A stretch of DNA of 64,000 nucleotides, from positions 1 to 64,000 of the forward strand of contig JBDOQK010000024.1 in NCBI GenBank assembly GCA_040437565.1. The letters are read 5' to 3'. A model generated the notes under the pieces. The model was given only the letters and a program-made list of their open reading frames with translations. It did not search any database and was not told the DNA's origin. A program made the translations under genes and the position numbers. Positions 1 through 10,870 of the stretch are shown one piece after another. Positions within the stretch are counted from its first letter, which is position 1. Each line of letters starts with the position of its first letter. The stretch is from Albugo candida (taxonomy: Eukaryota; Oomycota; Peronosporomycetes; Albuginales).

Positions 1-45
1 AGTCTCATAATCTGAAGGTCGCCAGTTCGATCCTGGCAGGGAGCA
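1..45 (+). tRNA. tRNA-Met (elongator, CAU), 5' truncated by window edge
   Basis: The window opens inside a tRNA. The anticodon loop reads CTCATAA, so the anticodon is CAT. The T arm is GCCAG/CTGGC around the loop TTCGATC, and the 3' acceptor strand ends at position 45. The GTCTCATAATCTGAAGGTC core is the usual eukaryotic elongator Met pattern. A TTTT run at 48-51 fits a Pol III terminator. The D arm and 5' acceptor strand lie outside the window, so the acceptor pairing cannot be checked. Confidence 0.9.
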
Positions 46-1472
46 CATTTTAATTGATGCTATGAGTCATAGCATCAATAAAGTCCCTTACGCATTCCTC
101 GTAAGAGACTTTTCATAAGTCATAGCACTTACCAAATTATTTTCGATTCCTTGATAGCGGTATCGCCAGTTTCTGTATCTTCTCTTCTCTTCTCTTTCGC
201 CTTTTTTTTTTTAGGGCTCCTTAAGTCGATCAAACGCCGGTAGTATCGTTGCGTGTTCCCATTTCCGAAGATTTGCCGCAGAATGAGCAAATACATCAAT
301 AACGCGCTTTCTTCTATTCAGAGAGATCTATTTCGTTTTGCTTGAGGCTGCATAACAAAATGATTATAAAGGAACAAGAAAGAAGGTGCGAAAAAAAAAA
401 AAAAAAAAAAAAAAGGAAGTCTAGTGCATCGTGGTATCCAACACGGATGTCTTCTGTTATGACCGAATTTTTATCGTCATCTTCGTGTACTCCTTAGTCG
501 AATTTAATCTAAACTACCTTGAGTGCTGAGCGAGCCGCTAATGACAGACAGTCGAGAAATACGATGAAGGCGGGTAAAACAATTATTACCGCACTGACCT
601 CATTCGACCTTATACCGCCACACGAGGCTGATAGATGGAAGCATTAGAGTGCGTTTTCGACCTGGGTAAGGTTAAAAATACTCGCTTCTTAAGGACTTCC
701 GCATATCAATTGTGTGAGAGGTGTCGCCGGAAATCCGTCTTATGAATCGTTTCTTTTCTTGGAACAAAGCTTTTCACCGACCGTACACACTCAAATATTA
801 TTATGATTAGTGCTGCGAGCGCGTGTAAAATAATTGTACAAGAAAGCATGCCTTAAGTACGTATCAATTATGCTCCATTTGCAGATTAGGGACGATCATC
901 ATGCACATCGACAAACGAAGCTGAGAAGTGGATGCTTTCTTTAGCGGATTCTCAAGCGCATCACAGTCTCATCTGATCCCTTTATTTACCACAACAGCTA
1001 TTTTAAAGTCGCTCCACATAGCTCTGTTACGAACTTATGCGGTCACTTTGGACGACGTTACATTCTTCTTCATGCAGCTGCTACAGACGAGAATCAGCGT
1101 TCACATAGAACTTCTCATTGTGCTTTGTGTCGCATAGTTGAGAGCTACTATTTAGTCCACAAAAGCGTTTAATAGTACAAGAATTAGTATCAGATCCGTT
1201 TCTATTATAACACGTAATATTACTATGATGCACCATACTACATTTCTACACTTCAACTTCCAACTTATGCAAGCTCTCAATAAGCTTATTGATTTCATGC
1301 TTGCTGCAGATTAAATTATGGCGCTGTAGGGCCTCTAATACCATCTCATGTTCGTCATTGGCCAAAATCTATGGATTCGATACTCTGAATGCGATAATTG
1401 AGTTAGTTATGTAATGAACCTGTGTTGATGTGTTGTTACATCCACGTAGACCTCACATCAAGTACGTGTACA
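46..1472. other. no recognisable gene; contains a 24-nt poly-A run
   Basis: I see no ORF with coding character in this stretch. A pyrimidine tract lies near 178-212 and a run of 24 A at 391-414. A small open frame at 928-1137 has no family resemblance and no proper start. The stretch ends at a 100-N gap. Confidence 0.5.
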
Positions 1473-1572
1473 NNNNNNNNNNNNNNNNNNNNNNNNNNNN
1501 NNNNNNNNNNNNNNNNNNNNNNNNNNNNNNNNNNNNNNNNNNNNNNNNNNNNNNNNNNNNNNNNNNNNNNNN
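1473..1572. other. assembly gap (100 N)
   Basis: Fixed-length gap. Unlike most gaps in this window its two flanks do not repeat each other. The sequence to its right is one arm of a long-range inverted repeat shared with 16183-16491. Confidence 0.95.
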
Positions 1573-1905
1573 ACTTTTGATGGTAGACTACGACTAGTTT
1601 TGTAAATATAAAGTAGCATACATTTCTTGTGGTGTTCTAACCGTGTCACTTAACTACAATCTTTTCATTTGCAAACTATACATCTACATCACATGTCTGT
1701 GTGCAAAACCACTAGCACTTTCCATGTCCGAGCCACCGCTACTTTTGGAATCTACGGTACATCGTCGCCAATTCTAAAATTAGCAATGCCGCATGGAATT
1801 AATGCAATAGTTGCAGTATTCGATGGATATATCTCATTTTGTGTGTCGTTTGCAGCAATTCACTCATTGCAAACGACACACAAAATGAAATATATCCATC
1901 GACTC
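1573..1905 (+). repeat. inverted-repeat copy 1, ending in a 35-bp-arm palindrome
   Basis: About 320 bp reappears in reverse orientation at 16183-16491, with scattered substitutions in the outer part and near identity in the inner 120 bp. The inner end is a hairpin: left arm 1820-1854, spacer 1855-1867, right arm 1868-1902, with one mismatch between the arms. An open frame runs through both copies, but it reads through the palindrome and I do not treat it as a gene. What made the repeat (a small transposon end, or duplication with inversion) is not clear. Confidence 0.7.
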
Positions 1906-2064
1906 CATCTAATGCGCCCATTTCGACGCTGACAACTGCGGCTTTTCCAGTCGTCAATATCGCCAATCAGCATGCAGCCATGCTAAGAGACTTGGCCCAT
2001 CAGGTCAATATGTGTACGTATCCTTTCTTATTGCTACTCTGTGTAACAACTAATCAATTATCAT

Positions 2065-3336
2065 ATGCAGCGAGCGAGAAAGAGCACGACAACAACAATG
2101 ACGACACCGGCGAGAAACGTGACACCGTCGACAATGAAGCGTGTCGGCGGTGGGTATGTGATGCGGGAAGCATCGACGGAGACATCTGCGCGGAACCCAA
2201 TACGACAGCGCGCCACTCGACCACCAACGACACGGACGACAGCACCAAGAAACGGAACACCATCTTGCGTCCCAGCCACACATGCAACACGGCCAACTTC
2301 AACTGGACGAGCATCACCGGCGATGACTCGTGGGACTGGTTCCGTCAGTAGGGCAAGTGCGGGGGTGACACCAAGACCTAGAGCGGCTGTGGCTTCGATG
2401 ACGACCAGAGCTTCCATCATGCGTCCATCTCCGATTACGACGACTCAACCGCGTCTAAGCGAAGTGGAGCGGCTAAAGAGAGAAAACGCGCAGTCGTCAC
2501 GCGCGTTGGTCGAGAGAACGAATCAGCTTCAAGTTGTGAAAGATGAAGTATGCAAATTGAAGGCGGATGCGGAAGAACTGAACAAGCGACTGGAAGCTAG
2601 TCGAACACGCAATGCCATATGTCAAAAGAAGCTGGACGATGCGATGAAGATCCACGAAGAAGATGGGATGCAGTTGGAGCAAATGAAGGATGGGTGTAAG
2701 CAGCTTCAGCTCGAATTGCTCAAGTCAACGTCGATGATCCAAGACTTGAAGGTTATTGTGGGAACGCAACAGAAACAACTGGAGGAAATGAAGCAGACAT
2801 GCGATACCAAGACTTTCGTCTCAACTGGAGTACAAACAGCGGAAACGGACACGGGGAGCAATTCGGCGATTCGATTATACCAATTACAACACGAAGAGGA
2901 CGAAATGAAGGTGAAGCGTATAATGCAGGAAAACATGGAGCTGAAAACGGAGGCAGTCAAGTCAAGATCGTTGCTCGAAGACTTCAGGTATTATATGGAA
3001 AATCATCTCGAGTTGATAGATGCGATCAAAGCAGGTGCAACAAGAATCGAAGAAGATGGATACTACGAATGTGAACAAGGAGCGACAGCGCATGTATACC
3101 AAATGCATCCCGAAAATGGCCTCATCACGTCATTGAGGATGCAAGTGAACATGATGGAAGTGAAGCTCAAGGACGAAAAGGAGATGTTGCAAATGCACTT
3201 GGATAAGCTTTCAACTGGAAATTGGAAGAGCGACGAGAAGCGGGACTTCGTGCCGGATTGGAACTCAAGCGGCTTGGATTATCAACTGCAATCAGATAGC
3301 GACATTTCATGGACATCAAGCGCATCTTCTCAATGA
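2065..3336 (+). CDS. coiled-coil protein with basic Thr/Arg/Pro-rich N-terminus
   Basis: The open frame gives 423 residues. Residues 1-130 are rich in Thr, Arg, Pro and Ala with almost no predicted structure. From about 130 to 270, and again from about 280 to 370, the sequence has heptad-like Leu/Lys/Glu runs (for example LKRENAQ and LQLELLKS) typical of a coiled coil. The tail is acidic and Ser-rich. The ATG at 2065 overlaps a good 3' splice site (ATGCAG, 2065-2070). An alternative start therefore uses an upstream exon ending at CAG 2001-2003 joined to 2071, which is in frame. I recognise no family. A structural, cytoskeletal or centrosomal role would be a guess. No close gene neighbour suggests a pathway. 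Confidence 0.6.
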   Translation: MQRARKSTTTTMTTPARNVTPSTMKRVGGGYVMREASTETSARNPIRQRATRPPTTRTTAPRNGTPSCVPATHATRPTSTGRASPAMTRGTGSVSRASAGVTPRPRAAVASMTTRASIMRPSPITTTQPRLSEVERLKRENAQSSRALVERTNQLQVVKDEVCKLKADAEELNKRLEASRTRNAICQKKLDDAMKIHEEDGMQLEQMKDGCKQLQLELLKSTSMIQDLKVIVGTQQKQLEEMKQTCDTKTFVSTGVQTAETDTGSNSAIRLYQLQHEEDEMKVKRIMQENMELKTEAVKSRSLLEDFRYYMENHLELIDAIKAGATRIEEDGYYECEQGATAHVYQMHPENGLITSLRMQVNMMEVKLKDEKEMLQMHLDKLSTGNWKSDEKRDFVPDWNSSGLDYQLQSDSDISWTSSASSQ

Positions 3337-3832
3337 CCCCATCACGTCATTATGGATGCAAGTGAGATGTTTGGAGATGAAGCTGAAGAATTGTCAGCAG
3401 ATAAAGTAGCTGTTCAGTTGCAGTCAAGTGTGAACCCATAATTGTAATTAATATAAGTTATTTTGCTATATTAGTATTTTGGATTATCCTATAAACCTCT
3501 TCACATCTATGCCTTTCTTTCGTTAAAAGCCTTTTAGATGTAAGTTATTACACTTGGAGTCATTCCAGAGAATGATAACTTCATATTTGTCAAACAGTTG
3601 TGACTATTTCGACTAAAAGTCATAGGACTACAGCTTACTTACATCTCAATTCTGAGCACCTCAGCTATCGGATCCTCAGGGCGATATAAAAATACGAAAA
3701 AAACAACAACACAATATCACACTTTGAGAGCTCAGCTCTTTAACTTGAGCATGAAAACAGCCTACAAACAGGACCTCACATTAATCGCCTCACAAAATAA
3801 CATGAAAAATTCTTCGCAGAGTGATAGTGACA
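3337..3832. other. intergenic; holds a decayed copy of the upstream gene's 3' coding segment
   Basis: The first 90 bp after the coiled-coil stop (about 3340-3425) resemble its own coding segment near 3118-3200: both contain CATCACGTCATT, GGATGCAAGTGA and GAAGCT in the same order. This is a small tandem duplication that is no longer coding. The rest is AT-rich 3' sequence between two genes facing each other. Confidence 0.55.
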
Positions 3833-6495
3833 CTAATGAATCCCTGGATTGAGTATGCGTTTCTCGGGATAATGGAACAGACATGGTACTGTCGAGTCTT
3901 TATAAAAACTCCACAATCGCCGCGCTTCATCGGCAACTGTTTCGGCATTGAATCCAAAGTGATATTTGAGTTGAGCGATGGATGCTGACGCTCCAAATCG
4001 ATCAAGACCAAACTGCGCATGTGAATAGTCACGCCAGCCAAATGTAGCAGCCGCTTCGATTCCCAGCACTGGAATTCTTTCTCCAAGTACTTTTTTCTTG
4101 TATTCCGTCGTTTGTTCATCAAAGAGATCTCGACAGGGCATTGATACAACGCGTATTTTAAACTCAGTGAGAAGTTTAGCTGCTTGAATCGCCAGAGAGA
4201 CTTCAGAGCCAGTGCCTGCAATAATCAGATCTGATGTACCTCCAAGTTTATCAACACGTGAGCCATTCTCGAAATTTGCCACGATATACGCACCTTTGAT
4301 AACCTTTTCCGCGCTTGAACCCTCCAAATTGGGCAATGGCTGACGAGACAATGCGAGGACAGTGGTTTTGTCTCGATACTCAAGTGCAGCGATATATGAA
4401 CCANNNNNNNNNNNNNNNNNNNNNNNNNNNNNNNNNNNNNNNNNNNNNNNNNNNNNNNNNNNNNNNNNNNNNNNNNNNNNNNNNNNNNNNNNNNNNNNNN
4501 NNNACTCCACAATCGCCGCGCTTCATCGGCAACTGTTTCGGCATTGAATCCAAAGTGATATTTGAGTTGAGCGATGGATGCTGACGCTCCAAATCGATCA
4601 AGACCAAACTGCGCATGTGAATAGTCACGCCAGCCAAATGTAGCAGCCGCTTCGATTCCCAGCACTGGAATTCTTTCTCCAAGTACTTTTTTCTTGTATT
4701 CCGTCGTTTGTTCATCAAAGAGATCTCGACAGGGCATTGATACAACGCGTATTTTAAACTCAGTGAGAAGTTTAGCTGCTTGAATCGCCAGAGAGACTTC
4801 AGAGCCAGTGCCTGCAATAATCAGATCTGATGTACCTCCAAGTTTATCAACACGTGAGCCATTCTCGAAATTTGCCACGATATACGCACCTTTGATAACC
4901 TTTTCCGCGCTTGAACCCTCCAAATTGGGCAATGGCTGACGAGACAATGCGAGGACAGTGGTTTTGTCTCGATACTCAAGTGCAGCGATATATGAACCAG
5001 CTGTCTCATTACCGTCTGCTGGACGATACACATACATATTTGGCATCGCCCTCAGACAAGCACTCATCTCTATCGGTTGGTGTGTCGGGCCGTCTTCACC
5101 CAAGAAAATGCTATCATGCGTGGCAATATAAATGACCCCAAAGCGTGAAAGTGCGCTTAGACGAATCGCTCCAAGTCCGTACTCTAAAAAATTGTAGAAT
5201 GTTGCGCAGAACGGACGAAGTCCACCATGTGCAAAAATGCCATTACTGATCGCGGCCATCGCATGCTCACGGACTCCGAAGCGGATATAACGGCCATTGG
5301 GAGACTCTTTTTGAAAGTCTACACCACCATCTAATGCTGTAAGATTGCTCGGTGTCAAATCCGCAGATCCTCCAATGAGCTCTGGAAGACGCATCGCGCA
5401 AGCATTGAGTATTTCGTGAGAGTACTGTCTCGTTGCTTTAGGCTTATCATTCACATCGTATTTCGGTAAAGTATCTTTCCAATGATCTGGCAGTTTCTCA
5501 TCAAACCGACGCAGGAACTCGCTTGCCAAGTCTGGATAATGTGATCTATACTTTTCAAACAACTCTGTCCATATTCCCTCGAGCTGAGCGCCCTCTTGAC
5601 GCTTGTCGTAGAAATTCTTGACTGATTCAGGTACAAAAAAAGTCTCTTCTTTTTTGAATCCAAATTTCTCTTTCAATTGCGCGAAATCGTCTTCTTTCAG
5701 CGGTGCGCCGTGCACAGTTTTGCTGTTTGCAATAAGTGAGCCAAATCCAATTGTGGTAGTGACTTTGATAAAAGAAGGTTTGTCCGTAACAGCTTTGGCG
5801 TTCAGTATCGCCTGATGTATTGCATTATAATCAGTGTCACCATTAGCGACACTTTGGACATGCCAATCGTACGCTTCGTATCGCTTCAGCACATCTTCAG
5901 TGAAAGCCAATTCAGTGTGTCCATCAATAGATATTTTATTGTCGTCATACAACACAATCAATTTTCCCAGTCCAAGATGACCAGCTAATGACGAGGCTTC
6001 CGATGTCATCCCTTCTTCTAAACATCCATCGCCGGTAAAGACAAAAGTATAATGATCCATAATGCTGAAATTCTCGCGATTGAATTCAGCCGCCAGGTGT
6101 TTTTCGGCAATCGCTAGACCAACGCCATTAGCGAATCCCTGTCCAAGAGGTCCTGTAGTAACCTCAATTCCTGGCGTTGCAAAACACTCTGGATGACCAG
6201 GACACTTGGATCCGTACTGCCGAAATGACTTTAGATCATCGATTGTGACATCATACCCTGTGAGATGTAGCATTGTATACAGCAAAGCACACGCGTGACC
6301 ATTTGATAGGACGAATCGATCTTGATTGATCCATCGAGGATTGCTGGGATTCATGTGCATCCATCTACCAAAAAGGACATGTGCCATCGGAGCCATTCCC
6401 ATTGGAGCCCCGGGATGCCCTGACTTGCCCGATGTCGGTTGCTCTGCCGAGATGACGCGTATCGTATTAATACAAAGCTCATCGTTCACGTTCAT
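3833..6495 (-). CDS. TKT: transketolase
   Basis: Thiamine-diphosphate enzyme of the non-oxidative pentose phosphate pathway. It moves two-carbon ketol units from ketose to aldose phosphates in the cytosol. The start is ATG at 6495, followed by the family N-terminus with SGHPG (His27) and SNGHA (His67). The ThDP motif runs from GDG (155-157) to DDN (184-186). FGVREHAM carries the glutamate that activates the cofactor, and the C-terminal domain has GTGSEVSLA and [10 protein letters not shown]. The C-terminus reads through to TAG at 3833-3835. The gene looks single-exon. An assembly artefact lies inside it: 3908-4403 and 4504-4999 are the same 496 nt around a 100-N gap, which breaks the frame. 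Removing one copy gives 688 residues, normal for the family. It is divergent from the Cgi121 gene, about 150 bp between starts. Confidence 0.96.
3908..4999. repeat. duplicated gap flanks inside transketolase (assembly artefact)
   Basis: Positions 3908-4403 and 4504-4999 are identical over 496 nt and sit either side of a 100-N gap. The doubled length plus the gap is 596 nt, which is not a multiple of three and explains the apparent frame change. This is best read as two overlapping contig ends that were not merged. Confidence 0.9.
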
Positions 6496-6644
6496 GCTCC
6501 ACTGAGCGTAAGGCGATCAATTAAAATGTGAATTGGAAAGAATAAGAACAATCTTTTGTCACATATTTGCGTTTCTCAACAAAACAGTGACCACATAAAT
6601 TAAGTACTCTGTGACAATGGAAAAGCACTCCTTAGCGCTATTCA

Positions 6645-7244
6645 ATGGACGGTATTGTCTCTCGTCTGTACGCTTATTACATTGTCTAAAGAGCGTTTAC
6701 CAGTCATTTTCACGTCGCTTTATATAAAAACGTTCACAATAGCGCCGAATTGAGAACAAAAGTCCACAGCCGCGAGATTGATATCGCTCTTATAGATCCA
6801 ACGTTTGTAAGTGAAGCGCATGTGTTTTTGTGTCGTCTAAGAGCTCTTCAAAAGGTTGTGGATATTTTCCAATTGTATACCGCTGTCGCCAGAACTTTAG
6901 TATGTGAATCAAATGGAAATTTGACGACCAAGAATTTGCATACAGAGCTGATTTTCAATCTTTCCGGAACGAGAAATGTCAGAGACTCATTGCGCGACTT
7001 TGGTATCAAAACGGATTCCCAGAGTGTACTTTTATGCGTCTTCGACACCGATGAGAATAATTTGGGCGCAATTGAAAAGATGGTCGATGGTGAATGCGTT
7101 TCTCTGTCGGACATTCAACCACAAGACGGAGCTGATGTCAATGTGGTGAAAAATCATTACAGAGTTTCTGAAAACGAGCTGTGTCATTGCTCTTTGGTCG
7201 ATGCTATTGTCAGTAGAATAGCAACTAAAAGTTGGGTAAAGTAA
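6645..7244 (+). CDS. TPRKB: KEOPS/EKC complex subunit Cgi121 (TPRKB family)
   Basis: Small subunit of the KEOPS complex, which makes t6A at position 37 of ANN-decoding tRNAs. In the family it binds the PRPK/Bud32 kinase. The long exon matches TPRKB in order: ALYKNVHNSAELR, then IDPTFV, then TKNLHTELIFNLS, then SLRDFGI, and a C-terminal DAIVSRIATKSW. No ATG is in frame at the front of this exon. A short first exon with ATG at 6645 and an intron at 6668-6703 restores the expected N-terminus and stays in frame (187 residues). At 36 nt that intron is shorter than others here, so the first exon is tentative. The gene ends 12 bp from the converging RPAP3 gene. Confidence 0.85.
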
Positions 7245-7256
7245 GATATGACGATA

Positions 7257-9107
7257 TTACGGCAAATTATACAGCTGTCTGAGCTCTTTCGCGTTTGATT
7301 GATGCGCACAAACGCTTTCCACCACCGATGAGATATTTTCTTGGTCGCTTGTATCCAGAAACATGATACTGAGACGGAACCTCGAGATTTTGGGTAACTC
7401 GCAAACAAATTCTTTGATGAAGGAATTGGGCTTGAATTCATTCCAATGATATCGAAATAGTCGGAATATCTCACACAATACATCCGATTCAATAGAGCCT
7501 TGGAAAATGCTTTCAAGTCGAGCTGGATGGAGCATTGACAAGTACCTTACTTTTGCAAGTTCAAAAACTTGTGTTTGTTTCATGAAACGGGGAGTCAAAG
7601 ATCGCCAAACACGATAGAATTCATACGATGTTTTCGGTGGTGTACGAGGAACCAGTTGACTGACTGCTTCTTCTATATCGTCAATTGTCTTATCGCTCGT
7701 CAGTTTGGTTTCCATCGCGTTTTTGCTCAAGTTATCATCAATGCATGGGTTCTTTATCTCCACCCGATTCAGTTTAATGAATTCCTTGTCACTACCGTCC
7801 ACCGGCTCCTTCTTTGTACTGGCCAAACGCGTAGGTATGATCGACGTTTTTGGTGCACGTTTGATGGCACCCTTCAGCGCTTCCCGTGTCTTGGCTATCT
7901 GTCCCTCAACCTCCTTACTGCTCGGATCCAATCTGCGTGCAATTTCAAAATCAATCAATGCAAGTCTGTGCTTGCCGAGTGCATTTCGTGCGGTCCCTCT
8001 TCGTGTGTACGATTTCAAATGGCTCGGATCGAGTTGGATCGCGCTTGTGCAGTCTATCTCTGCGTTATTGTATTGGGCATTTTTGACATATGCCATAGCT
8101 CGATTCGATAATATAATCGGATTTCTTGGATTGTACGCGAGACACAAAGTATAGTTTTGTATAGCGGCATCATACTTGCCATTTTTGTAATTTGCGTTTC
8201 CACTCTCCCGCTCAATCATTTCTCTCGATTTGAGTTGTGATGCATTGCTTTTACACTGCTCGTCACTTCACATTAGATCAATAGATATAGGAATCTACTC
8301 TACTGCAGCAAACCTCCACATCCGGCTTGATATCTGGTGTAGAACTCAGGACGATTTTCTTGTTAGCGGTAGTGCGAACATTTGGGCATTCATTTCTTGC
8401 ATTCTTGCTCCTTCCACTGGCGCGTTTGCTTACATCTTGCTCCCATTTGTACAAGTCTTTGAGATAGTCTTGCAACTCTGTAGCGTTTTCTCTTATCTGA
8501 TGCTGAATTTGAACTAAATCGGGAGGATCCGGAACATCATGCCCCATACTATGATATAAATTACAAGAAATCGTCGGATTAAACAAGCGACTAAATTTGT
8601 AATTCTCTACCAATCCGAAAGTATGGAAATCAATCGAAAACTGATCGATTCTGAGTTTAATGGCTATGTTTTATCGGCTGATACTGCTCAGATCACACAG
8701 TTCCCACTCGAAAGCGGTCCTTTATCTCCATTGCAATGCAACCCGACNNNNNNNNNNNNNNNNNNNNNNNNNNNNNNNNNNNNNNNNNNNNNNNNNNNNN
8801 NNNNNNNNNNNNNNNNNNNNNNNNNNNNNNNNNNNNNNNNNNNNNNNTAGGAATCTACTCTACTGCAGCAAACCTCCACATCCGGCTTGATATCTGGTGT
8901 AGAACTCAGGACGATTTTCTTGTTAGCGGTAGTGCGAACATTTGGGCATTCATTTCTTGCATTCTTGCTCCTTCCACTGGCGCGTTTGCTTACATCTTGC
9001 TCCCATTTGTACAAGTCTTTGAGATAGTCTTGCAACTCTGTAGCGTTTTCTCTTATCTGATGCTGAATTTGAACTAAATCGGGAGGATCCGGAACATCAT
9101 GCCCCAT
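7257..9107 (-). CDS. RPAP3: RPAP3-like co-chaperone (R2TP complex)
   Basis: RPAP3 is the TPR scaffold of the R2TP/HSP90 machinery that assembles RNA polymerase II, snoRNPs and PIKK kinases. The first exon (ATG at 9107) has the family signature IRENATELQDYLKDLYKWEQD. The second holds three TPR repeats (GKYDAAIQNYT, RAMAYVKNAQYNNAE, GTARNALGKHRLALIDFE). The C-terminal third matches the RPAP3_C domain, with YEFYRVWRSL and RFRLSIMFLD. An intron of about 45-75 nt lies near 8255-8330, but its exact ends are unsure. The region spans a false duplication (8288-8747 equals 8848-9307 around the gap), so an apparent second exon-1 copy with start at 8547 is an artefact. Divergent from the NUDCD1-like gene with only 75 bp between starts. 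Confidence 0.9.
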
Positions 9108-9307
9108 ACTATGATATAAATTACAAGAAATCGTCGGATTAAACAAGCGACTAAATTTGTAATTCTCTACCAATCCGAAAGTATGGAAATCAATCGAAAA
9201 CTGATCGATTCTGAGTTTAATGGCTATGTTTTATCGGCTGATACTGCTCAGATCACACAGTTCCCACTCGAAAGCGGTCCTTTATCTCCATTGCAATGCA
9301 ACCCGAC
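8288..9307. repeat. duplicated gap flanks over the RPAP3/NUDCD1 promoter (assembly artefact)
   Basis: The 460 nt at 8288-8747 equal 8848-9307, separated by 100 N. The copy includes the start regions of both divergent genes, so each seems to have two starts. Only one set is likely to be real. Confidence 0.9.
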
Positions 9308-10828
9308 GATGCGAAGAGCTGAATGGGATGCAATTGTACATCATAACTGCTTGACAAAAGATCCCTTTTGCAAAAATACGCTTTACTTTATCAATAATCA
9401 TATGGAGCTCATTCGGATCAAACACAACACAATTGTAATGAATTTGTGACACTACATTTTAGCAAAAAAGCTTTTAAGCAGCTCTTTTGCCTTTAGGGAG
9501 CTGAACATGACATTGAACAGATAAAGGTATTTCAATTTCCATCGAATTTCAGTCGATTAGAAAATGTATCGCTCTCAATCGCTGGAAACGGTCTGATAGT
9601 ATATTGCGATGGAAATGGAAAATTGCTCGTACTCAAAGAAGCTTCCGCTCATTATCAATTGATTTATGAGTGTGAGCTGCTTGATAATTTTCGAGGTCCT
9701 CTATTGCTACTGGCATCATCGTACTGCGAGATGGAGCAGAGTGTACAATGTGCTGCTGCTCAGAAGTTAGAGATGGCGAACGGCGATGGAATGACATATC
9801 GTCTTTGGCTTATACAATTGAGCAATAGTAAATCGAATGCGCCCTCAATTGTATCTGATGTGTCGGTGGAAGTTGGACTGTGTCACATTTCGACAGAGTT
9901 AGCTCTGACGTCATCGTTACCTTCTTATTGCTGTTTTGAAGGACCGGACCTTCTCGTACACGTCGAGAACTCATACATCTTAATGGTTGAAAGTGCCGAT
10001 ACTGAAGCTGAGTCAGAAAATGTTATATGCGCAGACGTAAGCTTAAGGGAAAACGACAGCGGTTTTGATTATGAAGAGACTATGGCGAGACCTCGTTATG
10101 GTATCGGATTTGAGTTTGTGTCTGGTGAATCCAATGTAAACGCAAGCCGAGAATTGGGTCATCTGACTCCCGACCTCCCTCCGCTTGAAATGCGATTCCA
10201 AAAAGCATCAGAAATATCGACTGAATGTGTTGATGTAATAAGCGATACAAAGAGATCGACCGCAGCTATAAAGTATCAGCTAACAAACCCAACGATTGAA
10301 TCACTTCTCAATGACGTCGAGGAATGTGATGCTACCGAGGAAAATACATTCGGGACCCTTTTATTGTTCAATGGTACATCCAAAGCTTTATCACACCACT
10401 TGCGATACGAATGCTCAAATTATCGATTCCTGGCTCAAGGTCACAGTGGAGAACCTAATCGTCTTGCTCCATTACTATTCCAAAATGGCTTGCATGGAAT
10501 CGTTTATGAGCCCAATATAAACATTGGAAGAATCCAATTGAAACATCTGCATACTCTTCCAGCTTTTGGGTATGTCCAAGCATCCAAGCAAGACAAGAAA
10601 TTCCTGATATATGACGATTTTGCGAAATTCGCAATGATTGGCGAATACGAACGTCGCGTTTTTGTGTATTCTGCTGATCCGACGGAGAAAGAGTGCAAAA
10701 GTCATATCAGAAAGCAAAACATCATCGAATTTGGACCTCACCAGCTGTCAGGATTGCAAAGTATTGGCAACAATGGAATTGTCATTTTGACTTCAGAGCG
10801 TATCGTATCGGCAACTATCTCTCGCTGA
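9183..10828 (+). CDS. NUDCD1: NUDCD1-like protein
   Basis: The N-terminus matches human NUDCD1 (LIDSEFNGYVLS). The C-terminus is very close to it: FGYVQASKQDKKF followed by EYERRVFVY. NUDCD1 is a beta-propeller HSP90 co-chaperone-like protein. Two exons, 9183-9434 and 9497-10828, with a 62-nt intron (GTAATG...CTTTAG), join in phase 0 and give 527 residues. The human protein is 583 residues and carries a CS/p23 domain in the middle. I cannot see that domain here; residues between about 250 and 350 are low-complexity and acidic. The 5' end is shared with RPAP3, which also works with HSP90. OXA1 starts 42 bp downstream on the same strand. Confidence 0.85.
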
Positions 10829-10870
10829 TTGGATATAATTCCTGCCTATCAGAGCTCATCTTCTCATAGT

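Noticed and set aside
928-1137. Plus-strand open frame of 69 codons
   Set aside because: No ATG at its front, no family resemblance, and no coding neighbour. Judged chance.
2050-2420. Several minus-strand frames of 77-119 codons under the coiled-coil gene
   Set aside because: They are antisense shadows of the Thr/Arg/Pro-rich N-terminus, whose codon pattern keeps the other frames open.
8545-8747. A second set of start regions for RPAP3 and NUDCD1
   Set aside because: Identical to 9105-9307 across a gap. Assembly artefact, not alternative first exons.
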